A stretch of DNA of 64,000 bases, from the NCBI RefSeq assembly GCF_009769735.1, contig NZ_WSRO01000002.1, forward strand, positions 7,365,001-7,429,000, in the 5' to 3' direction. A program made the position numbers and the translations under genes. Below the pieces are notes generated by a model. It was not told the origin of the DNA, did not search any database, and was given only the letters and a program-made list of their open reading frames with translations. Origin of the DNA: Streptomyces sp. BA2 (GTDB taxonomy: Bacteria > Actinomycetota > Actinomycetes > Streptomycetales > Streptomycetaceae). Shown in pieces: positions 8,196 to 16,550 of the stretch (its first letter is position 1; each line of letters starts with the position of its first letter).

Positions 8196-9102
8196 GGGAG
8201 CCTCCCGCGTTCTCGTCGTCCGTGCCGAGGGCCGCGAGGCCGGAGCCGGGGAGACAGCGCAGCGCCTCGATCTTGTGGCCCTCGAACGTCTCCAGGAGCT
8301 CGGGCGACCTGTCGACGGAAAGACGCACCTTCCCCGTGGAGGTGACCGTCAGCTTGCCCGCGTCGCTCACCGCGGAGTCGAACGGCCCGTCGTCACCGGC
8401 GTCCGAAGCCGAACTGACAAGGATGCGGCCCGACTTGGTCACCTCGATGTCCGAAGCGTGGCGTACGTTCCCCTTCGGGTACGGCGCGCGGAGGGTCGCC
8501 TTCTTCACCGCGCCGAACTTCGACTCACCGTAGGAATTGACCGAGAACGCTGCCGCGTACAGCGTCGCGGGACGGTCCGCGCCCGCGCCGCGGTCCGCCC
8601 AGAGCGCCGCCGTCTTCCCGTTCCGTGAGGTCAGCGTGAAGCTCTCGAAGTCGTCGCCCGCGCCGATCGCGGGCAGCGGCGCGATGTCCAGGACGCGTAC
8701 GGCCTCCCCGGCGTCGGCCAGCTTGAGGTGGTAGGCGAGTCCGCGGCTTGCCACGGCCACGTACTCGTCGGACGTCCCCGGCACCGCGTCGACCGCCTCC
8801 AGGTCGACGGGCTCGGCACCGCTCAGCCACGTCATCGCGGAGACCTCTGCGGGCCGGCCGGGCCGGTGGGTCACTTCGGCGATGCGGTTCTCGCCGGGCC
8901 GCTTGTTGTCGCGTACGACGAGGGCGCGGAGATCGTCACCCGAACGGGAGGTGACGGTGAGCCCGCTGATGCCTGACTTCACGTCGTCCCCGACCTGCTG
9001 CCACCGGCCGGTCTCGGGCTGCGCCGTGGACAGGCCGGTGCTGAGCGCCAGAGCAATTCCCGCGCCCAGTACGGTCATTGCGGTCAGGACGGTCTTACGC
9101 AT
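8170..9102 (-). CDS. Secreted protein of unknown function (possible beta-propeller)
   Basis: A 310-residue protein with a clear Sec signal peptide (MRKTVLTAMTVLGAGIALAL, cleavage expected after the Ala/Ser-rich stretch near residue 27). The mature part is rich in short beta-type segments with repeated patterns such as LTVTSRSGDDLRALVV, DEYVAVASRGLAYHLKLAD and ESFTLTSRNGKTAALWADRG. These resemble extracellular propeller or esterase-like phytase-type folds, but I recognise no catalytic motif. ATG 9102 has GAGAGG 9 bases upstream. It overlaps the MATE gene tail-to-tail. Function unknown. Confidence 0.72.
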   Translation of the reverse strand: MRKTVLTAMTVLGAGIALALSTGLSTAQPETGRWQQVGDDVKSGISGLTVTSRSGDDLRALVVRDNKRPGENRIAEVTHRPGRPAEVSAMTWLSGAEPVDLEAVDAVPGTSDEYVAVASRGLAYHLKLADAGEAVRVLDIAPLPAIGAGDDFESFTLTSRNGKTAALWADRGAGADRPATLYAAAFSVNSYGESKFGAVKKATLRAPYPKGNVRHASDIEVTKSGRILVSSASDAGDDGPFDSAVSDAGKLTVTSTGKVRLSVDRSPELLETFEGHKIEALRCLPGSGLAALGTDDENAGGSLTTRRLCD

Positions 9103-9216
9103 GGTCAGGGACCTCTCGCTCGGTGTGCGACGCGCGTAGATTCACGGCTGGCCGGACCGTAATGGCCCGGCCGGTCGTGAGGCAAGAGGAGTACCCGGAT
9201 CGGTCTAACAGCTGGT

Positions 9217-10731
9217 TCACACGGTCGTGGGCTCGCGGCGCTCCGGCTTCCGCTCCCGCTCGGTCGCGGCGGCAGTGGCGTCGGCAGCGGCAGTGTCATC
9301 GGAGGCGGCCGCCCCGCGCTCCGGGCGAAGCAGCGTCGCCGCCAGGGCGAGGCCCGCGGCCGCGATGCCCGTGGCCACCCAGAAGGCGAGGCGGTAACCG
9401 TCGGCCGTGGCCGCCACGGTCCGCCCGCCGCCCGCGAGCAGGCTCTCCGTGCGGCTCGCGGCGAGGGTGGTCAGCACGGCCAGGCCCAGTGAACCGCCCA
9501 CCACCTGCGTGGTGTTGAAGAGCCCGGAGGCAAGGCCCGCGTCCTCCTCGCGCGCCCCTGACATCGCGAGCCCCGTCACGGCGGGCATCGCCGCCGCGAA
9601 CCCGGCGCCGAGCAGCAGCATCGCTGGGAGTACGTCGACGACGTACGAACCGTCGGCGGGCAGGCGGCCGAGGAGGGCGAGACCGGCCGTGATGAGGACC
9701 AGGCCCGCGAGCAGCGAACGGTAGGGGCCGAAGCGGCCGATCACCCTGGCGGACAGACCCACCATCAGGACGCCGATGGCGATCGGCGCGGGCAGGAACG
9801 CGAAGCCGGTCTTCAACTCGCCGTAGCCGAGTACCCGTTGGAAGTAGAGCGCGCCGATGTACTGGAAGCCGAACATGCCCGCGATCATCATGATCTGCAC
9901 GGCGTTGGCGCCGGTCAGGACGCGGGAGCGGAAGACGCGCAGGCGCAGCAGGGGCCGGGCCGTGCGGGCCTGGCGCACGGCGAAGGCGGCGTACAGGGCG
10001 AGGGAGAGGGCGGCGAGCGCGAGCGTGGCGGGCGTGCCGTGCTCGGCGGATCCGACGATGGTGTAGACGGTGAGCATCAGCGCGCCGGTGACGAGCGCCG
10101 CGCCCGGATAGTCGGCGCCCCCGGCGAGGCCCGTGCCGCGGTCGTTCGCGAGGACGCGTACCGCCGCGACGAGCGCGACGGCCCCGATCGGCAGGTTGAT
10201 CAGGAAGATCCAGTGCCAGTTGAGGGCCTCGGTGAGCGCGCCGCCGAGGAACGTGCCGAGCGCGCCGCCCGCCGCGCCGACCGCGCTGAACACCGCGATG
10301 GCCCTTGCCTGTTCGCGCGGTTCGGGGAAGAGCGCCACCAGCATGCCGAGTACGACCGCCGATGTCATCGCCCCGCCGACGCCCTGCACGGCGCGTGCCG
10401 CGATGAGCAGGCCCTGGTCGGTGGCGACCCCGCACAGCACGGACGCCGCGGTGAACACGGCGAGGCCCGAGACGAACATCCGCTTGCGGCCGATGAGATC
10501 ACCGAGCCGTCCGGCGAGAAGGAGCAGGCCGCCGAAGGCGATGAGGTAGGCGTTCACGACCCAGGCGAGGCCAGGCGCCGAGAAGCCGAGGTCGCTCTGG
10601 ATGGCGGGCATCGCGACGGTCACGATGTTGCCGTCGATGATCGTCATCAGGAGACCCGAGGAGAGCACGGCGAGCGACGCCCGGCGGGAGCGTAGTGGGG
10701 TGGATGGGACCTGAGCCCTGGCCTCGGACAC
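9217..10731 (-). CDS. DHA2-family MFS drug efflux transporter
   Basis: A 504-residue, 14-helix transporter of the EmrB/QacA type. Visible features are the acidic first-helix motif LLMTIIDGNIVTVAMPAIQ, the loop motif GRLGDLIGRKRM and the antiporter-type helix AVGAAGGALGTFLGGAL. It would export drugs or secondary metabolites by proton exchange. GTG 10731 (VSEARAQ) has GGAGG 8 bases before it, better than the upstream ATGs in the same frame. It is divergent from an HxlR regulator 90 bases away, which is the probable local controller. The last residues are charged (RERKPERREPTT). Confidence 0.88.
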   Translation of the reverse strand: MSEARAQVPSTPLRSRRASLAVLSSGLLMTIIDGNIVTVAMPAIQSDLGFSAPGLAWVVNAYLIAFGGLLLLAGRLGDLIGRKRMFVSGLAVFTAASVLCGVATDQGLLIAARAVQGVGGAMTSAVVLGMLVALFPEPREQARAIAVFSAVGAAGGALGTFLGGALTEALNWHWIFLINLPIGAVALVAAVRVLANDRGTGLAGGADYPGAALVTGALMLTVYTIVGSAEHGTPATLALAALSLALYAAFAVRQARTARPLLRLRVFRSRVLTGANAVQIMMIAGMFGFQYIGALYFQRVLGYGELKTGFAFLPAPIAIGVLMVGLSARVIGRFGPYRSLLAGLVLITAGLALLGRLPADGSYVVDVLPAMLLLGAGFAAAMPAVTGLAMSGAREEDAGLASGLFNTTQVVGGSLGLAVLTTLAASRTESLLAGGGRTVAATADGYRLAFWVATGIAAAGLALAATLLRPERGAAASDDTAAADATAAATERERKPERREPTTV

Positions 10732-10821
10732 GATGAAAACCTCCATGAACTGCATAGGTGCACGACTTGTAACGGGACTCATCGTGGGTGACCATGGAGG
10801 CCGGGAGAAGGAGGCACTTCA

Positions 10822-11217
10822 ATGTCCCGAAGGAACACCGGTGTTACCTCGCAGGTGGTGAACGCGCAGGCATGCCCCGTGCGGGAAGTTCTTGACAGGG
10901 TGGTGGGTAAATGGAGCGTGCCGATCCTGGTCGCGGCGGCCCACGGCCCCATCCGCTTCACGGAGCTGGAGCGCAGCATCGACGGCATCAGCCGCCGCAT
11001 GCTGACCCTGACCCTGCGGAATCTGGAGCGCGACGGCCTGCTCACGCGCACGGTGCATCCGACGGTACCGCCGAAGGTGGAGTACGAACTGACCCCGGTC
11101 GCCCAGGAGTTGCACGGCACGCTGCTGTCCCTGACGGGGTGGGCGGAGCGGCACCGGGTGACGATCGCGCAGTCGCGTGCGGACTATGACGAGCGGCGGG
11201 GGCTGGTGGACGCGTAG
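10822..11217 (+). CDS. HxlR-family transcriptional regulator
   Basis: A 131-residue winged-helix protein. It has the HxlR pattern: Cys18 followed by PVREVLDRVVGKWSVPILV, then the RFTELERSIDGISRRMLTLTL helix pair and the wing with VEYELTPVAQEL. An AAGGAGG lies 6 bases before ATG. HxlR proteins often sense electrophiles or oxidants through the N-terminal Cys and control a neighbouring detoxification gene; here that is the divergent DHA2 transporter. Confidence 0.87.
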   Translation: MSRRNTGVTSQVVNAQACPVREVLDRVVGKWSVPILVAAAHGPIRFTELERSIDGISRRMLTLTLRNLERDGLLTRTVHPTVPPKVEYELTPVAQELHGTLLSLTGWAERHRVTIAQSRADYDERRGLVDA

Positions 11218-11238
11218 CCCCCACCGCTCCGGAGAGAC

Positions 11239-12057
11239 CTATGGCTTGCGGGCCACCGCGCCGTACGCGTCGACCGGCGTCGTGTCCGCGGAGCCGGAGT
11301 CCGGGCGCCATCGGGTGACCTGACAGACCCCGGGATCCACCAGCTCCAGGCCGTCGAAGAAGCCGCCGATCTCCTCGACGCCGCGGACGTAGTAGGGGAT
11401 CGCGCCGCTCTTGTTGTACGCGTTCGACGCCGCGATCATGCCGTCGCTGGTGGCGGTGCTGTCGCTGATCACCAGATAGCTGCCGGACGCCAGGCCCGCC
11501 ATCAGCCGGGACACCAGCTCGTGCGCCTGCTCGTAATCCGCCACGTGGCCAAGGGTGTTGAGAATCATCAGGGCGACCGGACGGGAGAGGTCCAGGGTCG
11601 CGCTCGCGGCCTCCAGGATGGCCTCGGGGGCGTAGAGATCGGCGTCGATGTACGCGGTCTCGCCCTCGGGCGTGCTGGTGAGCAGCGCGCGGGCGTGGGC
11701 CAGGACGAGCGGGTCGTTGTCCACGTACACGATCCGGGAGTCCGGGGCGACGCGCTGGGCGACCTCGTGCGTGTTGTCGGCGGTCGGCAGGCCCGTGCCG
11801 ATGTCGAGGAACTGGCGGATGCCCTGCTCCGTCGCCAGATGCCGGACCGCGCGGCCCAGGAAGTGCCGGCTCAGGCGTGCCACGTCGACCAGGCCGGGGT
11901 GGATCTGCTTGATGTGGTCGCCGAGTTCGCGGTCCTTCTCGTAGTTGTCCTTGCCGCCCACGAAGTAGTTCCAGAAGCGCGCGGAGTGCGGCGTGCTGGT
12001 GTCGATGCGCGCGCGTATGTCCGCGGCGGCTTCGGCTTGGGGGTCGCGGTCCGGCAC
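11239..12057 (-). CDS. SAM-dependent methyltransferase of the DUF574 (Methyltransf_19) family
   Basis: A 272-residue cytosolic protein with the start pattern of this Streptomyces-rich family (TSTPHSARFWNYFVGGKDNYEKDR), the SAM-binding FLDIGTGLPTADNTHEVAQ and the acidic end of strand 2, VYVDNDPLVLAHARALL. Family members are annotated as methyltransferases, but substrates are mostly unknown. GTG 12057 has AGGAGG 5 bases upstream. It stands alone on the minus strand, between the HxlR gene (tail-to-tail) and a thioesterase. Confidence 0.88.
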   Translation of the reverse strand: MPDRDPQAEAAADIRARIDTSTPHSARFWNYFVGGKDNYEKDRELGDHIKQIHPGLVDVARLSRHFLGRAVRHLATEQGIRQFLDIGTGLPTADNTHEVAQRVAPDSRIVYVDNDPLVLAHARALLTSTPEGETAYIDADLYAPEAILEAASATLDLSRPVALMILNTLGHVADYEQAHELVSRLMAGLASGSYLVISDSTATSDGMIAASNAYNKSGAIPYYVRGVEEIGGFFDGLELVDPGVCQVTRWRPDSGSADTTPVDAYGAVARKP

Positions 12058-12172
12058 GGGGGCCTCCTGGGGGTGAGCGGGCCTGCTTACTGCTTGAAAG
12101 AACGATCACCGGCCAATCTAGTTCCCGCCACCCCGGACCGGCGCCCCCAACTCCCGTGCTGCCGAAGGCCGG

Positions 12173-12595
12173 TCAGAGGCCGATCACAGCCGGGTCGTCC
12201 GCCAGCGCCCTGAAGTACTCGCGGGGGTCGGCCACCATCTGCCGTTCGTTCAGGTCCAGGAGGCCGCCGATGGAGTGCAGTTCGGCGGCCTTCGTGCCGT
12301 CCGCCTTGAGGATCGTCTGCTCGATGCGGAACGTCTTGCGCTCGCCCCACACGAAGACGCAGCTCACCTCCACCTCGTCGCCCGCGCGCAGCTCGCTGAA
12401 GTAGCGGATGGTGTTCTCCAGGGCGACCGGGCCCACCCCCTTGGCGAGCAGATCGGCCTGCTCGATTCCGGCCGCGCGCAGCACCGACCAGCGGGCGTGC
12501 TCGGCGTATTGGAGATAGACGGCCTGGTTCAGATGGCCCTGCGAGTCCGTCTCGTACCCACGGACGCTGATGCTCACGGAAAACGGCTCCGCCAC
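12173..12595 (-). CDS. Hotdog-fold acyl-CoA thioesterase (4HBT type)
   Basis: A 140-residue protein with the hotdog signature YETDSQGHLNQAVYLQYAEHARW, in which the Asp and the GHLN segment mark the 4-hydroxybenzoyl-CoA thioesterase-like active site. The second half (LENTIRYFSELRAGDEVEVSC) fits the long beta strands of the fold. It should hydrolyse an acyl-CoA or aromatic CoA ester in the cytosol; the acyl group is unknown. There is a 115-base gap to the methyltransferase gene, so it probably has its own promoter. Confidence 0.83.
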   Translation of the reverse strand: MAEPFSVSISVRGYETDSQGHLNQAVYLQYAEHARWSVLRAAGIEQADLLAKGVGPVALENTIRYFSELRAGDEVEVSCVFVWGERKTFRIEQTILKADGTKAAELHSIGGLLDLNERQMVADPREYFRALADDPAVIGL

Positions 12596-12637
12596 GACAT
12601 TCCCTTCAACGGTTCAACACGGTCACTTCAAGATTGT

Positions 12638-13282
12638 CTAGCTTCTCCGGGGCGAGGCGAGGAGATAGCGCACCCCATGAGGCCGCTCGGCGTGCTCACT
12701 GACCTGCCAGCCCGCGGCCTCCAGCGCCGTCGCGCACGCCCGCAGCCCGTCCGCCGCCGCCTCGCGGACGGCGACGGCCTCGGGCTGCGGGGTCTCGTCC
12801 ACTCGGTATCCGTCGGGTCCGGGCGGGCAGCCCGCCGCCTCCAGGGCCAGTGCGGCGGCCTGCACCAGATGCTTCCGCTCCCAGGCGCAGGGACGGTCCC
12901 GCGCGCCGTCCGGATTGGTCATGCGGCGCATCTCCAGGAGGCCCTCCCAGGCGCTGCGCACGTCACGTGCGCGGGCCTCCGGTCTCTCCGCGCCCGGCGG
13001 TGGTGTCGGCTCGGCGCCGGTGCGGGCGGCGAAGAGGCCGGAGGCGGCGGGGGTGTCCGGAGGAGGGCCGGGGGCATCGGCGGCTGGAGGACTCTCCTTC
13101 CCCTCCCGTATGCGATGGCCCGTGGGCGTCAGGAAATAGGCGTGCGGCGGACGGGGGTGCCGGAAAGCGAGGCGGTGGCGCACCAGTCCCGCCAGCTGTG
13201 CCTCGCTCCCGGTGAGACGGCCGGTCGCCGGGTCCGCGGCCTCGATGATCCGCCGCTGAGCGGCCGTCGGAGGCTTCGTCAT
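12638..13282 (-). CDS. Conserved hypothetical protein, possible winged-helix N-terminus
   Basis: A 214-residue protein I cannot assign. The first 55 residues (AAQRRIIEAADPATGRLTGSEAQLAGLVRHRLA, then YFLTPTGHRIRE) read like a small winged helix, with a strand where regulators have the wing. The middle is Pro/Ala-rich linker, and the C-terminal half (about 105-210) is helical and repeats the pattern AALALEAAGCPP / ATALEAAGWQVSE. No catalytic motif or signal peptide is visible. Codon use is like the neighbours, so it is probably real. Confidence 0.65.
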   Translation of the reverse strand: MTKPPTAAQRRIIEAADPATGRLTGSEAQLAGLVRHRLAFRHPRPPHAYFLTPTGHRIREGKESPPAADAPGPPPDTPAASGLFAARTGAEPTPPPGAERPEARARDVRSAWEGLLEMRRMTNPDGARDRPCAWERKHLVQAAALALEAAGCPPGPDGYRVDETPQPEAVAVREAAADGLRACATALEAAGWQVSEHAERPHGVRYLLASPRRS

Positions 13283-13409
13283 GAGCCCACCTCTTTCCCA
13301 GGTCCTTCTGCCTGGTTCCGATAGTGCCTTGCCCCACTGACAACGGCCGCGGGATGTCAGCTGAGGGTGGATGACCGGCCGCCGAACTGTTCCCGATGTT
13401 TCCCGATGT

Positions 13410-14315
13410 TCAGCGAACCGTTCCCGTTACGGGGTCGACCACCTTCTCGGCGACGAGCTCCAGCGTGCGCCGGTCGTCGTCGGCGGTGCCCCGCTCGGCG
13501 GGCGTGCCGGGATAGGTGTCGAGCAGCACGTCCGTGGCGCCGAGCTCGGCGAGCGCCTCCAGGTCGGCGCGGAGCTGGTCGACGCTCCCGTGACCGAGAG
13601 GGCGGTCCTCCGTGTCCGGCTGCGCGGTGAGCTTGAGCTGGAGGCGGGGCACGAGGTCCGGCACGGGGCGCCCGGCGGCCCCGGCCTCCGCCGCGATGCG
13701 GGGCAGCGCCGTCCGTACGGCTTCGAGCGTCGGCATGAACGGGTGCCAGCCCTCGCCGAGGCGGGCCGCGCGGCGCTGGGCCGCGGGGGAGTTGCCGCCG
13801 ACCCAGACGGGCATCTGCGTCGCCGGGGCGGGGGCGTTGCGGATGTCCTCATAGGCGGCGTACCGGCCCTGGAAGGAGGTCGTCTCCTCGCTCCAGGCGG
13901 CGCGGATGGCGGTGAGGTACTCATCCGTGATGGCGCCGCGCTTCTCGAACGGGACGCCGAGCGCCTCGTACTCGGCGCGGGACCAGCCGACACCGGCGCC
14001 GAGGATGAAGCCCGCTTCGTTGAGTTGGTCGATGTTGGCGGCCAGGCGGGCGGTCTGGAGCGGGTGGCGGTAAGGGATCACGGTGATCGTCGTGCCGAGC
14101 CGCAGCCCCGGGACGCGGCCCGCGAGATGCGCGGCGAGCACGAACTGGTCGTAGAACGGGGCCGGATAGACCGAATGCACGTCGGGGGTGACCGTTATGT
14201 GGTCGGAGATCATCGCGAAGCCGAACCCGAGTTCACGGGCGTCGGTCGCCTGACGGACGAGGGAGTCGGGGGTGGTGCCGGAGCCGAAGTTGAGGAGGTT
14301 CACGCCGTATCGCAT
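13410..14315 (-). CDS. LLM-class F420-dependent oxidoreductase
   Basis: A 301-residue luciferase-like TIM-barrel protein. The N-terminal strand MRYGVNLLNFG, the AMISDHITVTPDV segment, the LGTTITVIPYRHPLQTARLAAN stretch and GAGVGWSRAEYEALG are the standard marks of F420-type LLM oxidoreductases common in Streptomyces. They use reduced F420 (or FMN) to reduce or oxidise small organic substrates; the substrate here is unknown. The gene ends next to a region rich in repeated TTCCCGATGT and is separated from terD by a terminator hairpin. Confidence 0.87.
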   Translation of the reverse strand: MRYGVNLLNFGSGTTPDSLVRQATDARELGFGFAMISDHITVTPDVHSVYPAPFYDQFVLAAHLAGRVPGLRLGTTITVIPYRHPLQTARLAANIDQLNEAGFILGAGVGWSRAEYEALGVPFEKRGAITDEYLTAIRAAWSEETTSFQGRYAAYEDIRNAPAPATQMPVWVGGNSPAAQRRAARLGEGWHPFMPTLEAVRTALPRIAAEAGAAGRPVPDLVPRLQLKLTAQPDTEDRPLGHGSVDQLRADLEALAELGATDVLLDTYPGTPAERGTADDDRRTLELVAEKVVDPVTGTVR

Positions 14316-14354
14316 GGCGGCAAGTCTTGATGATCTTGGGGGCGTGTGTCGAAC

Positions 14355-14383
14355 CGGGCCGGCCGGTCTCCCCGGCCGGCCCG
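14355..14383 (-). terminator. Hairpin terminator downstream of terD
   Basis: CGGGCCGGCCGG (14355-14366) pairs with CCGGCCGGCCCG (14372-14383) across a 5-base loop, a perfect 12-bp stem just past the terD stop and before the LLM oxidoreductase start. Confidence 0.75.
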
Positions 14384-14410
14384 TACTTCCGCTCCTACTT
14401 GCTCAGCTCG

Positions 14411-14995
14411 CTACTTGCTCATCGCGAAACGCATCAGGGCCTGCTCGTCGCCCTGCTTGATCTTCCCGGTCTCGTTGATGACCTGGAGCTTCCAGGTCGC
14501 ACCGTCCCGGATCGCCTTCGCCACGGCGCAGCCGTTGTCGTTCGTGAGCAGGCTCGGCCAGATGTCGGCGACCTGCTGGGTGCTGCCGCCCGTGGCGTCG
14601 TACACCTTGAAGCTGATGTTGCGCGCGTTCTGGAAGGCGCTGCGCTTCTTGTACGCGGCGGCGACGAACACGATGGACGTGATGTTGTCCGGCACGCGCT
14701 CGAACTCGACGGTCACCGTCTCGTCGTCGCCGTCACCCTTGCCGGTCTGGTTGTCGCCGCTGTGCACCAGCGAGCCGTTGCCCAGCGGGTCGGTCGAGTC
14801 GAGTCCGGCGAGGCGCACCGGGTCGGCCCCCGCCATCGCGATGGCGATCAGGTCGAGGTCGGTGCCGGCCTTCTGGCGGAGCTTGCCCATCAGGCCACCG
14901 CTGCTGCCGACGGTGGGGTCCCAGGACACTCCTATGGACAGACGGGTCACGCCGCCCAGATCCGCAGGTCCGTCTTCCTTCTTGAGCGTGATCAT
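14411..14995 (-). CDS. TerD-family stress/tellurium resistance protein
   Basis: A 194-residue TerD-domain protein. It has the characteristic LSIGVSWDPTVG start, the acidic Ca2+-binding stretches DLDLIAIAM and GDGDDETVTVEFERVPDNI, and VAAAYKKRSAFQNARN. TerD proteins bind calcium and are linked to tellurite, phage and oxidative stress responses and to development in Streptomyces. No other ter gene is adjacent here, so it is a stand-alone paralogue. ATG 14995 follows AAGGATC. Confidence 0.88.
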   Translation of the reverse strand: MITLKKEDGPADLGGVTRLSIGVSWDPTVGSSGGLMGKLRQKAGTDLDLIAIAMAGADPVRLAGLDSTDPLGNGSLVHSGDNQTGKGDGDDETVTVEFERVPDNITSIVFVAAAYKKRSAFQNARNISFKVYDATGGSTQQVADIWPSLLTNDNGCAVAKAIRDGATWKLQVINETGKIKQGDEQALMRFAMSK

Positions 14996-15048
14996 TCACG
15001 ATCCTTCTTGGTGGTGAGAGTGCTATATGGGACAGAGTGTGCCTGGTT

Positions 15049-15642
15049 TTACGGCCGGATGTTCCAGCTCGCCACCACCGGGCGGCCGTGCTCCGTGCTG
15101 AGGCGGCACACCGTCCCCGTCGCCAGCTGGAACAACGACCCGCCCGACACCGGCAGTCCGAGCCGCCGGGCCGTCAGCACCCGCAGGAAGTGGGAGTGCG
15201 CGAAGAGGACCACACTGCTTTCGTAGTTGGCCAGAGCCGCATCGACCTTGGCCAGCATCCGGTCCGCCCGCTCGCCGACCTCCTCCGGGGTCTCACCGGG
15301 GTGCTCGGCGGGGCCCGGGGCCACTCCGTCCGTGAACAGATACCAGTCGGGGCGTGTGCGATGGATCTCCACCGTCGTGACCCCCTCGTACGCCCCGTAG
15401 TCCCACTCGCTCAGGTCGGGGTCCACCCGGGCGTCCGGGAACCCCGCCAACTCCGCCGTGTCCCTGGCCCGCTGCCGGGGGCTCGTGAACGCCGCGCCGA
15501 TCCGGAACCGCCCCACGAGACCCGCGAGGCCCCGCGCCTGTTCCCTGCCGTTCTCGGTGAGCGGGATGTCCGTCCAGCTGGTGTGCCGGCCGTTCATCGA
15601 CCACTCGGTCTCGCCGTGCCGGACGAGGAGCAGGTCACCCAT
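15049..15642 (-). CDS. Histidine phosphatase family protein (phosphoglycerate mutase-like)
   Basis: A 197-residue protein starting directly with the phosphatase strand and RHG motif (MGDLLLVRHGETEWS). The catalytic His is His9 and the second catalytic His lies in VVLFAHSHFLRVL near the C-terminus. SPRQRARDTAEL is the usual third motif. It probably removes phosphate from a small metabolite; similar Streptomyces proteins are annotated as acid or sugar phosphatases. ATG 15642 has CAGGAAG 9 bases upstream; the longer open frame upstream has no signal or motif. A terminator hairpin separates it from the upstream VWA operon. Confidence 0.86.
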   Translation of the reverse strand: MGDLLLVRHGETEWSMNGRHTSWTDIPLTENGREQARGLAGLVGRFRIGAAFTSPRQRARDTAELAGFPDARVDPDLSEWDYGAYEGVTTVEIHRTRPDWYLFTDGVAPGPAEHPGETPEEVGERADRMLAKVDAALANYESSVVLFAHSHFLRVLTARRLGLPVSGGSLFQLATGTVCRLSTEHGRPVVASWNIRP

Positions 15643-15684
15643 GGTGCGGAACTTCCTGTCTGTCGATGGATCTGAGGGGTCTGT

Positions 15685-15728
15685 CGGTGGTGGCCGGACC
15701 CGCGCACAGGGCGGTCCGGCCACCACCG
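15685..15728 (-). terminator. Terminator of the VWA/membrane protein operon
   Basis: A perfect 16-bp stem (15685-15700 with 15713-15728, beginning CGGTGGTGGCCGG) around a 12-base loop lies immediately after the stop of the membrane protein gene. Confidence 0.82.
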
Positions 15729-15731
15729 AGA

Positions 15732-16550
15732 CTAGATCCCCGCAGGTACGCGCGCCGGGCGGCCCGAGCCGCGCGTCAGGCAGTAGCCCCCGATGCCCGC
15801 GAGCGCGCCGAGCACACCGCCGCCCGCGGTCCACAGCCAGCGCGACGACCACAAGCCCGACGCCCAGCCGTCCTCCGGCTCACCGGAGGCCGCCGCCATC
15901 TTCGTGCCCGCCCCCGGCACCAACGGCTCCGCCAGCGCGCCGTCCACCGCCTGCGCGCCGCCCGCGTCGCTCGACGTCACTGTCGTCGAGGCCCGCATCG
16001 GCAGGCCCAGGTCGTCGGCCTTGAGGCCGGTGACCGTCACACGCGCGTAGTACGTGCCGGGCAACGGGTCGTTGGCCCACGGCTCGGACCAGCCGCGCAC
16101 GGTGCGCAGCGTGCAGGACAGCTCGACCGTGGCGGCGTCCTGCGCGGCCGTCCTGGTCTGCGCGCCGATCCGGCACGCCTGGTGGCGCCGCAGCCCGTCG
16201 TACACATCGACCTGCCAGGTGGAATCGCCGTGCCGTGCGGCGGCGTCGGGCAGCTTCACCGTGGCGTGCACGGTCGGGCGCTGCCCGATGTCCGCGGGGA
16301 ACGACCAGTACAGGTAGTCGCCGGTGGACGCCTCCGCCGTCGCCTCCTGGTCCGGCTGGATCGCCGTCGCCGTACGGAAGGAGGTACCGGCCTCGGTGGG
16401 CTTGTCACCGTCCTCGGCGCCATCGGCGAACGCCACTCCGGCCGAACCGGCCAGGGCGAGGAGCGCGGCGCCGGCCAGCACACCTGCCCGGCTCAGCACG
16501 CCGATCCGGCTCAACACGCCGATCCGGCTCAACACACGTGTCGCATGCAT
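15732..16550 (-). CDS. Exported single-pass membrane protein coupled to a VWA protein
   Basis: A 272-residue protein of unknown function. The start ATG 16550 overlaps the stop of the upstream VWA gene (TGATG), indicating translational coupling. The N-terminus is a long signal peptide whose basic region contains a six-residue repeat (VLSRIG, VLSRIG, VLSRAG). The mature domain (about 45-215) is predicted to be mostly beta, with paired Cys residues (QACRIG, ELSCTL). A C-terminal membrane segment (LWTAGGGVLGALAGIGGYCL) and a basic tail follow. It is likely anchored in the membrane with its main domain outside, as a partner of the VWA protein. Confidence 0.75.
   Translation of the reverse strand: MHATRVLSRIGVLSRIGVLSRAGVLAGAALLALAGSAGVAFADGAEDGDKPTEAGTSFRTATAIQPDQEATAEASTGDYLYWSFPADIGQRPTVHATVKLPDAAARHGDSTWQVDVYDGLRRHQACRIGAQTRTAAQDAATVELSCTLRTVRGWSEPWANDPLPGTYYARVTVTGLKADDLGLPMRASTTVTSSDAGGAQAVDGALAEPLVPGAGTKMAAASGEPEDGWASGLWSSRWLWTAGGGVLGALAGIGGYCLTRGSGRPARVPAGI
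16488..16541. repeat. Three 18-bp tandem repeats in a signal-peptide coding region
   Basis: Units 16488-16505, 16506-16523 and 16524-16541 share CCGGCTCA(A/G)CACGCCGAT; the third diverges at its end. They encode the VLSRIG hexapeptide repeat at the start of the membrane protein, so copy-number change would alter only the signal peptide length. Confidence 0.85.

Noticed and set aside
14411..14995. Full tellurium-resistance (ter) cluster
   Set aside because: Only a single TerD-domain gene is present; no TerB, TerC or TerE-like gene beside it.
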